From: JBAZBO01 sp041671425
GTDB lineage: Bacteria; Patescibacteriota; WWE3; UBA101185; UBA10185
Direction: 5' to 3'
Assembly (NCBI GenBank): GCA_041671425.1
Contig: JBAZBO010000033.1
Span: forward strand, 1 to 10,094
Length of the DNA stretch: 10,094 nucleotides
Shown: one piece after another, positions 5,326-10,094 of the stretch
Position numbering within the stretch: position 1 is the first letter of the stretch
Layout: every line of letters begins with the position of its first letter
The notes under the pieces: generated by a model
What the model was told of the DNA's origin: nothing
Database searches by the model: none
Seen by the model: only the letters and a program-made list of their open reading frames with translations
Program-made: the position numbers and the translations under genes

Positions 5326-5991
5326 TTAAAGATAATACTTGATCTTGGCGTTCTGCTTCATTTCCTCAAACCACTTGCTCATTTCTTCCTGAAGCCCCTG
5401 CTGTTCCAACTGCTTCTGAGCATATTGGACCTTTTCCTCATCCGTCATACCCTTCATCTGTTCAGTAAACTGAGTAAGAAAAGCAGCAATATCTTCCTGG
5501 GTAACTACGATCTTATCCTTTAGGAGCTTTTCCAAAGATGTCTGCAAAACTATGTTCTCTCTCAACTCTTCCATAGTCATACCGTTTGCATTTAAGGCAT
5601 CCTCCAATTTGGCACCACCCAAGCTTTGCTCTATCTCAGCCAATTTTGCGTCCAGCTCAGACTGGCTGACCTCTATCTTGTTCTTTTCAAACTCAGCGGC
5701 TGCCATCTTCTTATAGGCAATATCTTCTAAGGCTTGCTGACCATAACTTTTGATCAAAACTTTGTTGAGTTCTGATCGAGTAATATAAGTATTGTTCACC
5801 TTTGCTACCAGAAGAAAGCTTGGGTCTCTCAGAAATAGGTAAATTGCTACACCCACGACCACCCTACCAGAAGCAGCTATTGCCCCAATGCGTATGAGCT
5901 TTGCCTTTTTCGGATCTAACTTGGTACTTTTGGACTTCTTTGTCTTTGAGGGCTTAAATTTGCTTATTAGTTTAGTAATTATTTGCTTCAT
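5326..5991 (-). CDS. Membrane-anchored SurA N-terminal-like protein without a PPIase domain
   Basis: The protein has 221 aa. A very basic cytoplasmic N-terminus (about 33 residues, many Lys) precedes one TM (about 34-54) and an extracytoplasmic helical domain. The domain begins LLVAKVNNTYITRSELNKVL (60-79), the usual opening of SurA_N/PrsA-type chaperone domains (a short strand with a V-N-G-like turn, then 'ItrsEl'). It continues with IEVSQSELDAKLAEIE (106-121), MTMEELRENIVLQTSLEKLL (138-157) and IVVTQEDIAAFL (161-172), the point where a parvulin PPIase domain normally starts. Here the chain instead ends in an acidic, Gln-rich helix (EEMKQNAKIKYYL), so no isomerase domain is present. A chaperone or assembly role at the outer membrane face is likely by family. 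TATAAT (6005-6000) ends 8 nt before the ATG. The cupin gene follows. Confidence 0.8.
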   Translation of the reverse strand: MKQIITKLISKFKPSKTKKSKSTKLDPKKAKLIRIGAIAASGRVVVGVAIYLFLRDPSFLLVAKVNNTYITRSELNKVLIKSYGQQALEDIAYKKMAAAEFEKNKIEVSQSELDAKLAEIEQSLGGAKLEDALNANGMTMEELRENIVLQTSLEKLLKDKIVVTQEDIAAFLTQFTEQMKGMTDEEKVQYAQKQLEQQGLQEEMSKWFEEMKQNAKIKYYL

Positions 5992-6078
5992 GTCTCGAAA
6001 TTATACACGTTTTGCCAAAATTGCCCAGAATTTGTCCCCATAGTATAATCCTCCCTATGCCCAGAAAGGTACTACATC
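5992..6078. promoter_or_regulatory. Divergent promoters for the SurA_N-like and C39 peptidase genes
   Basis: Minus strand: TGTATAAT with TATAAT at 6005-6000, then 8 nt to the ATG at 5991. Plus strand: TTGCCC (6021-6026), a 17-nt spacer, then TATAAT (6044-6049). The plus transcript would start near 6056, giving a leader of about 22 nt that carries AGAAAGG (6063-6069), 9 nt before the ATG at 6079. A second ATG at 6057, 7 nt after the -10, is out of frame with the peptidase. Confidence 0.6.
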
Positions 6079-6726
6079 ATGAGCCCAAATATGTTGAGCT
6101 TGCTAACATTTCTAATACTGTCTACCAAAGATACCCCGTTAGAACAAATAACCGCCGAGGGATCTGTATTCCTGGCCAAAAGTGAAGAAAATATCGTCCT
6201 CAAAGTCCCTTTTGTACACCAAATAGACGACCTTTCAGAAAAAGAAAAGCCCCTGGTAAGAACCACTGCTTGTGGTCCGGCCGCTCTAACCATGCTATTT
6301 AGATTCCATGGTACGAATGTAAGCCTGGAGGAAGTTATAGCCAAACTACCCACTACCGTATATGTTAAAGGCCAAAGGTTTTATAACCTTTACAAAGGCG
6401 CGGAGTATTTCTCAATGACCTCAACAGAGATAGAAAAGACTCCCAAAAGCATCTTTGAAACTCTGGAAAAGGGAGAGCCGATAATACTGAACGTACAAAA
6501 CTATGATGGTATAACGGGGCACGCTTTAGTAGTGGTAGGCATGATCGGTTTTGACGGGGAAAAAGCCTCTTCCCTGGTAGTTCATGATCCATTTGTTGGA
6601 CCATATAGAGTGTTCCCCTACGCATCAGAGACCACACTTGACCAACCTGAGGGTTACAAGAACTATATCGGGATACTCAACCCTTTCTACGTAACGGAAG
6701 CAGCGGATCTCTTAGTGTTAAAATAA
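6079..6726 (+). CDS. C39-like cysteine peptidase (Peptidase_C39_2 type), exported
   Basis: The protein has 215 aa and a papain-like fold. VPFVHQIDD (43-51) supplies the oxyanion-hole Gln48. RTTACGPAALTMLFRFHG (61-78) places catalytic Cys65 at the start of a helix. GITGHALVVVGM (144-155) carries His148, and SLVVHDPFVGPYRVF (165-179) carries Asp170: an intact C-H-D triad. The order and spacing fit the C39_2 family rather than an ABC-transporter peptidase, as no transporter domain is present. The substrate is unknown; cell-wall or exported-protein processing fits the L,D-transpeptidase next door. The N-terminus MLSLLTFLILS is hydrophobic but lacks positive charge, so it is a weak signal peptide. 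An SD AGAAAGG 9 nt upstream supports the ATG at 6079. The last codons contain the promoter for the next gene, 4 nt away. Confidence 0.88.
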   Translation: MSPNMLSLLTFLILSTKDTPLEQITAEGSVFLAKSEENIVLKVPFVHQIDDLSEKEKPLVRTTACGPAALTMLFRFHGTNVSLEEVIAKLPTTVYVKGQRFYNLYKGAEYFSMTSTEIEKTPKSIFETLEKGEPIILNVQNYDGITGHALVVVGMIGFDGEKASSLVVHDPFVGPYRVFPYASETTLDQPEGYKNYIGILNPFYVTEAADLLVLK

Positions 6727-6730
6727 CTTC
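6716..6730 (+). promoter_or_regulatory. Extended -10 inside the C39 gene end, driving a leaderless L,D-transpeptidase mRNA
   Basis: TGTTAAAAT (6716-6724) is an extended -10 (TGn + TAAAAT) formed from the last codons and stop of the upstream gene. It is followed by AACTTC (6 nt) and the ATG at 6731. No Shine-Dalgarno site is present. The same nine bases with the same 6-nt spacing precede the ATG at 8177. Confidence 0.6.
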
Positions 6731-8041
6731 ATGAGAGTTAAGTTCGTAATACTTCTTTCTTTGATTCTACTTCTTGCATTCCAAATACTGCAAAAAAACC
6801 AGCCCACTACCGTATTCAAAACAGGTGTTAGGGTTGGGGACACTGACCTTTCAGGCAAAACCTGGGCAGAGGGCAAAAAGCTCATTGACGGTATCTTTGA
6901 CAAACCCATCTATCTGAATATCGAGAATACAAGCAGAGCTATTACTCTGAAAGAGATAGGCATAGAAATAGATACTGATGTTCTGGCAAGATTTACAAAA
7001 GTCTGCAGAGTAAGCAAGCCAAATATGTTTTGTAAGATCACATCTAATGAACCCGTAGACTCCAGTAAACTCATAAAGAAAGATGATGCAAAACTTGAAG
7101 GCTACCTAAACTCACTGGAAGAGGAGTTCCAATTTGCTGCAAAGAACACAATAATAGATTTCGAGGACTATTCCTTCAGGACACTAAGCCCCAATGCCAA
7201 GATATTGATAGACAGATCCACGTTTACAGAAGGTGAAAAGATAAATGATCTCATCTCAACCGAAAGAATTAAGATAAGATTGGGGACCACCACCGAGGAT
7301 GATAAGGGAGAACAACAAGAGGAGACTCTAAAACTTATAGACAAGATGACAAGGCCACTACTAATCAAATACGGCGGGACTCCCATCTATATTCCCGGAG
7401 AGGAAGTAGGAAACTTCATAATCACCGAAGATAGAAAGGGGCTTTTGTTCGGCGTTGTCTCCAGCCCAGTAATAAGAAACTATCTTTTGGGTCTGAAATC
7501 AAAATATGAAAGCAAGGATGTGAAGCTTATGGACGATGAGGCCATTAATTCCATTGGAAGAGCTCTCCTTTACAGAGCTGCTGACCCTGCTACCGGCATC
7601 GCAGTCATTCTTCCCATAGAAGGTAACCCCAGATCAGACGGGTCCCTACATGATGTGTATCTTGAGGTTATCAAGCCGCAACAAAGGCTGTACAGGTTCG
7701 AGGGTGGTAAGCTGGTAAAGACATATATTGTCTCCACAGGCCTAACCTGGGATACTCCGGCCGGGGAATACACAATACAGGGAAAGCAGAAAATGACTAT
7801 ATCTTACTTCGGGAATTGGTACATGCCAGACTACCTTCCAGTTGGCACTATAAACGGCGGATATAGATTTGGCTTCCACGCCATCCCATACCACATGGAT
7901 GCTGCCGGCAATATATTCTCCAGAGATATAAGCACCATGGGAAGTCCGGCAACAGGGGGATGCATACAGCTAAAACCGGCCGAGGCTACAGAACTTTTTG
8001 ACTGGGCGAAGGTGGGAACTCCTGTCTATATATACGACTAG
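6731..8041 (+). CDS. L,D-transpeptidase (YkuD domain) with VanW-like/PG_binding_4 N-terminal region
   Basis: L,D-transpeptidases form 3-3 peptidoglycan cross-links or anchor proteins to the wall, using a catalytic Cys. The 436-aa protein has a signal anchor (about 5-20), then GVRVGDTDLSGKTWAEGKKL (32-51), typical of PG_binding_4 repeats beside VanW or YkuD domains. A second repeat-like segment around 205-260 includes RPLLIKYGGTPIYIPGEEVG. The C-terminal YkuD domain (about 307-435) shows TPAGEYTI (342-349), the histidine in YRFGFHAIP (His383) and the nucleophile Cys411 in MGSPATGGCIQL (403-414). The family consensus is SHGCxR; here His is replaced by Gly (TGGC) and Arg by Gln. Cys92 and Cys101 could form a disulfide. 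The start follows TGTTAAAAT by exactly 6 nt. It overlaps no neighbour and probably also co-transcribes with the peptidase. Confidence 0.9.
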   Translation: MRVKFVILLSLILLLAFQILQKNQPTTVFKTGVRVGDTDLSGKTWAEGKKLIDGIFDKPIYLNIENTSRAITLKEIGIEIDTDVLARFTKVCRVSKPNMFCKITSNEPVDSSKLIKKDDAKLEGYLNSLEEEFQFAAKNTIIDFEDYSFRTLSPNAKILIDRSTFTEGEKINDLISTERIKIRLGTTTEDDKGEQQEETLKLIDKMTRPLLIKYGGTPIYIPGEEVGNFIITEDRKGLLFGVVSSPVIRNYLLGLKSKYESKDVKLMDDEAINSIGRALLYRAADPATGIAVILPIEGNPRSDGSLHDVYLEVIKPQQRLYRFEGGKLVKTYIVSTGLTWDTPAGEYTIQGKQKMTISYFGNWYMPDYLPVGTINGGYRFGFHAIPYHMDAAGNIFSRDISTMGSPATGGCIQLKPAEATELFDWAKVGTPVYIYD

Positions 8042-8121
8042 CAAACCCGCTTGGACCTCTTTCTGGTCTTCCTGTTCATTTTATTCTTCTGTGCGTCGTT
8101 TCTTTTCTTCTTTATTGACAT
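8038..8121 (-). CDS. Possible 27-aa very basic microprotein
   Basis: This tiny ORF occupies most of an otherwise gene-free gap of 135 nt. Thirteen of its 27 residues are Lys or Arg (N-terminus MSIKKKRNDAQKNK, end RSKRVC), and it ends in TAG like most genes here. A weak -10 (TAAACT, 8133-8128) ends exactly 6 nt before its ATG, the spacing seen at the leaderless genes. Against it: the plus strand here is simply pyrimidine-rich, which yields Lys/Arg codons by chance, and there is no Shine-Dalgarno site. It is antisense to the last bases of the L,D-transpeptidase gene. I do not match it to any ribosomal protein. Confidence 0.25.
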   Translation of the reverse strand: MSIKKKRNDAQKNKMNRKTRKRSKRVC

Positions 8122-8161
8122 GAGGAGAGTTTATCTTTATTTCGCCATAATTTCAATGAAA

Positions 8162-8176
8162 TGTTAAAATCGGCTA
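8162..8176 (+). promoter_or_regulatory. Extended -10 promoter giving a leaderless glycosyltransferase mRNA
   Basis: TGTTAAAAT (8162-8170), then CGGCTA (6 nt), then ATG at 8177. It has the same nine-base element and spacing as at 6716-6731. A perfect TTGACA at 8115-8120 has no good -10 at 16-18 nt, so it is probably unrelated to this start. Confidence 0.6.
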
Positions 8177-9583
8177 ATGAAGAAGTTCAAAGATCAGGTT
8201 GACCTAATAATAATATTACTGATAGGCGTTTTTTTACGAGGCAGGATCATAACCAGGGACGACTTTTGGTTCGACGAAGCCTTTACGGGACTCCTTACTA
8301 AAGTGCCAAAGGCGGCATTCCTAGAGATCTTATCTCAGGATACACACCCACCTCTTTATTCTGCACTCTGCAGAGGATGGGCTTTACTGTTTGGTACAGG
8401 GGACCTTTCGATAAGATCCCTGTCCTTAGTCTTCGGAGTGGCTACGATAATAGCAGTGTATTTGCTTGCCAGGAGACTTTTCGGCAAAGATGTGGCTACC
8501 CTTTCTGCTCTCCTTGTCGCCCTGAACCCCTTCCTCACCAGTTATTCTGTCGAAGCAAGGTCATATGCGTTCTATGGTCTGCTTGTGGTCCTGGCAACAT
8601 ACTTTCTAGTGAACAAAAAGACCGTACTTTTTACTATCGTTGCCATACTAGGGATCTTCACACACTTTGTATTCTTTGCCTACTTGGGCGTTCTACTTGG
8701 GTATTACCTTTATCTTATTCTTAGAAAAGAGCTCAAACTGAGCCGCCAAATCCCAAACCTAGTACTGATCGCGGCCGCCTTCGCGGCATCCCTTTATATG
8801 GCTGCCCCAAGACAGGACTACCTAAATATTGACTGGGTGCAAAAGGCCGACCTCACCAACATCTCCCAAAGTCTCGCCGCATATACCTTCGGTGTCGGGG
8901 TAAAAAGCGCCGGAAGCCATGGAGTGAACGACCTTAGGCTGTTCATAAATTCCAAAAGTATGGGGGTTATAATCTTCTCCTTTTTGACTATCGGCATGAC
9001 AGTACTTATCCAAAGATTTAAGAAGGATCAAAAAGTTGTTACGAACAATCTACTATGCATCTTTCTGGTGCTGATACCACAACTTACTTTGATAGCCTAT
9101 GGACTGGTAACCGGAAATAATATATACATAGAAAGGTACCTCCTGCCATCAGCAATCTTCTACCTGGTGATTCTTGCCAATATCTTCACTAACCTCTTTA
9201 GATTTGAGACCACAGCCATGATAATTCTTATCTTCATGCTAACCCTCGCCCGCGTCCAAAAGCCAACATATTATGAGGGGATGAAGATGGTAGCGGCAGG
9301 GTTTGAGAGGACAGGTGAAAAGATAGCCTTCACTTCACCAATAGATTTTGTTGTAGCGAAGTATTACCTTTACGAGAACAGACAAAATATAAGGCTCTAT
9401 GATCCACAAGACCCAGGAAATGACTACAGTTGGTGGCCCTTCATAGAAAAGGAAGATCATCTAAAAGACACTCAAGGGGTACTTTTCATCTCTCCTGATG
9501 CCAAAAGGATGGGGTCAGAATTCAGACAGTTGGAAGAAAATCTCGAATTCAAGGACTACCAGGTGTATGTAGCTACTCAGTAG
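8177..9583 (+). CDS. Polytopic glycosyltransferase, GT39/PMT_2-like (GT-C fold)
   Basis: These integral membrane enzymes transfer sugars from polyprenyl-phosphate donors to proteins or lipids on the outer face. The 468-aa protein has about 9-10 TM segments followed by a C-terminal extracytoplasmic tail of about 95 residues. After TM1, DDFWFDEAFTG (28-38) contains the conserved acidic pair Asp33-Glu34 of the first loop. QDTHPPLYSALCRGWALLFG (54-73) matches the family HPPLY motif, and LNPFLTSYSVEARSYAFYGL (116-135) matches the 'EaRsY' loop. NIYIERYLLPSAIFYL lies late in the membrane part. Acceptor and sugar cannot be deduced. The start is a leaderless-type ATG. The lipid-carrier kinase elsewhere in the window could supply recycled undecaprenyl phosphate (inference). 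The 3' end overlaps the convergent gene by 11 nt. Confidence 0.88.
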   Translation: MKKFKDQVDLIIILLIGVFLRGRIITRDDFWFDEAFTGLLTKVPKAAFLEILSQDTHPPLYSALCRGWALLFGTGDLSIRSLSLVFGVATIIAVYLLARRLFGKDVATLSALLVALNPFLTSYSVEARSYAFYGLLVVLATYFLVNKKTVLFTIVAILGIFTHFVFFAYLGVLLGYYLYLILRKELKLSRQIPNLVLIAAAFAASLYMAAPRQDYLNIDWVQKADLTNISQSLAAYTFGVGVKSAGSHGVNDLRLFINSKSMGVIIFSFLTIGMTVLIQRFKKDQKVVTNNLLCIFLVLIPQLTLIAYGLVTGNNIYIERYLLPSAIFYLVILANIFTNLFRFETTAMIILIFMLTLARVQKPTYYEGMKMVAAGFERTGEKIAFTSPIDFVVAKYYLYENRQNIRLYDPQDPGNDYSWWPFIEKEDHLKDTQGVLFISPDAKRMGSEFRQLEENLEFKDYQVYVATQ

Positions 9584-9938
9584 CAACCAAGGTCACCGAG
9601 AACTTGAGCCTTTTCTTGTTGCCTTCGTTGTCCTCTATCTCGGTCTCTCCACTTTCTTTATAGTAATCCACCAGGTCCTGAGACAAGACCTCACCGTGTT
9701 CTTTTATTTCCCTTCTGATGTCCTTCAGCTTGTCCGACATAGCCTTATACGTGGGGGTTTCCAATACTTTTTCTTTCTTTACTCTGGTCTCTGATTTCAG
9801 TTTCTGCTCTTCTTCTTGTACTTCTTGGTAAACAGGATTATTGTCCAAGGCGTCGTCGTAGTTCTCTTTTAATGAATTCAAATCTCTCTTCAGGTCAGCA
9901 ATTATTTCTAGCCTTTTTATGATCATTTCTTTTGTCAT
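9573..9938 (-). CDS. Small coiled-coil protein, unknown function
   Basis: This is a highly charged soluble protein (121 aa). Residues 1-90 are almost all helical and coiled-coil-like (IIKRLEIIADLKRDLNSLKE, then YQEVQEEEQKLKSE and DKLKDIRREIKEH), interrupted around 30-37 and 60-64. The C-terminus changes to a short beta-type module: YYKESGETEIEDNEGNKK (92-109), then RLKFSVTLVATE. A helical hairpin with a small C-terminal cap is plausible; I recognise no family. The frame extends to 9983, but the ATG at 9938 is preceded by GAGAGGG (9953-9947) with 8-nt spacing, which sets the start. The gene is divergent from the methyltransferase at 9988 and overlaps the glycosyltransferase 3' end. Confidence 0.75.
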   Translation of the reverse strand: MTKEMIIKRLEIIADLKRDLNSLKENYDDALDNNPVYQEVQEEEQKLKSETRVKKEKVLETPTYKAMSDKLKDIRREIKEHGEVLSQDLVDYYKESGETEIEDNEGNKKRLKFSVTLVATE

Positions 9939-9987
9939 ATTAAATACCCTCTCAAATTGATAAAATAAACTAAAGCATTCCAAAAAA
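9939..9987. promoter_or_regulatory. Divergent control region before the methyltransferase gene
   Basis: Plus strand: TGATAAAAT (9958-9966) is an extended -10. Transcription would start near 9973, leaving an A-rich leader of about 15 nt that ends in seven A before/into the ATG at 9988, without a Shine-Dalgarno site. Minus strand: TATTTT (9967-9962) is a possible -10, overlapping the plus one, followed by the SD GAGAGGG for the gene starting at 9938. Confidence 0.45.
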
Positions 9988-10094
9988 ATGAAGATACTTC
10001 AGGGAAAGAACCTTATAGAACTATCCAAAGAGGATTTTACTACTTTGGCAGCCACTTTCAAAAGAATTGAGGTTGATCTGGGAACCGGTGATGG
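9988..10094 (+). CDS. N-terminus of a NpmA/KamB-like 16S rRNA (m1A1408-type) methyltransferase, cut by window end
   Basis: Only 35 codons are visible. They open MKILQGKNLIELSKEDF, pass through TFKRIEVDLGTGDG and run off the edge. VDLGTGDG is the SAM-binding motif I of class I methyltransferases. The layout of a short beta-hairpin with 'GK', then 'LS-K/D-E-E/D-F/L', then 'hhhDhGTGDG' 30 residues in, is what I recall for NpmA (which begins MLILKGTKTVDLS and has HIDLGTGDG) and for KamB. Those enzymes methylate N1 of A1408 in 16S rRNA and give aminoglycoside resistance. The rest of the gene is needed to tell a resistance-type enzyme from a housekeeping homologue. The ATG is the first possible in-frame start after the -10 at 9958. 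Confidence 0.75.
   Translation, partial: MKILQGKNLIELSKEDFTTLAATFKRIEVDLGTGD

Noticed and set aside
8115..8120. Perfect TTGACA as the -35 of the glycosyltransferase promoter
   Set aside because: No acceptable -10 lies 16-18 nt downstream; the extended -10 at 8162 is too far away (44 nt), so the match is probably chance.
9939..9983. Extension of the coiled-coil protein to the ATG at 9983
   Set aside because: A good SD (GAGAGGG) with 8-nt spacing sets the start at 9938; the extra residues would overlap the methyltransferase promoter.
1..10094. Search for tRNA, rRNA, CRISPR repeats, insertion sequences and integrase or att sites
   Set aside because: I saw no cloverleaf-type sequence, regularly spaced repeats, transposase motifs or terminal inverted repeats in the gaps or genes.

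Overview
The window is a densely packed stretch of a bacterial chromosome with roughly 40% GC: about 15 protein genes on both strands, no RNA genes, no CRISPR array and no insertion sequences. The organism is most likely an uncultivated small-genome bacterium of the Candidate Phyla Radiation (Patescibacteria). That call rests on orphan exported proteins, Arg codons that are almost all AGA/AGG, minimal intergenic space, overlapping convergent genes, and several family types I associate with that group. It is an inference; there is no rRNA or ribosomal protein marker here. All recognised genes end in TAA or TAG and none in TGA.

Layout. At 1-322 is the tail of a membrane-anchored surface protein, followed by a perfect hairpin. 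At 426-935 is a conserved protein of unknown function with a very distinctive Trp/Tyr/Arg-rich core. Two exported orphan proteins (937-1377 minus, 1400-2035 plus) are divergently transcribed from a 22-nt gap. At 2093-2293 is a small, compositionally distinct gene with its own promoter and terminator. A minus-strand pair follows: a DgkA-type undecaprenol/diacylglycerol kinase (3228-3626) and a DUF362 protein (2363-3217). Divergent from these is an orphan six-TM histidine kinase (3687-4964). A second minus-strand pair is a membrane-anchored SurA_N-like protein (5326-5991) and a cupin (4915-5304). Running plus-strand are a C39-like papain-fold peptidase (6079-6726), an L,D-transpeptidase (6731-8041) and a GT39/PMT-type glycosyltransferase (8177-9583). 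Then come a small coiled-coil protein on the minus strand (9573-9938) and, cut by the right edge, the start of a methyltransferase whose first 35 residues closely resemble the aminoglycoside-resistance 16S rRNA A1408 methyltransferases (NpmA/KamB).

Most recognisable functions belong to the cell envelope: lipid-carrier phosphorylation, peptidoglycan cross-linking, protein glycosylation or glycolipid assembly, extracytoplasmic protein folding or proteolysis, and membrane sensing.

The most unusual signal is regulatory. At many starts a -10 hexamer (TAnnnT) ends 6 nt before the initiation codon, exactly where transcription would begin on the A of the ATG. This holds at 1377, 1400, 3626, 6731 and 8177, and nearly at 3217, 3687 and 5991. 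Leaderless transcription therefore seems to be a default here. Shine-Dalgarno sites appear at a minority of genes, most strikingly an 11-nt full anti-SD match before the second gene of an operon (the cupin).
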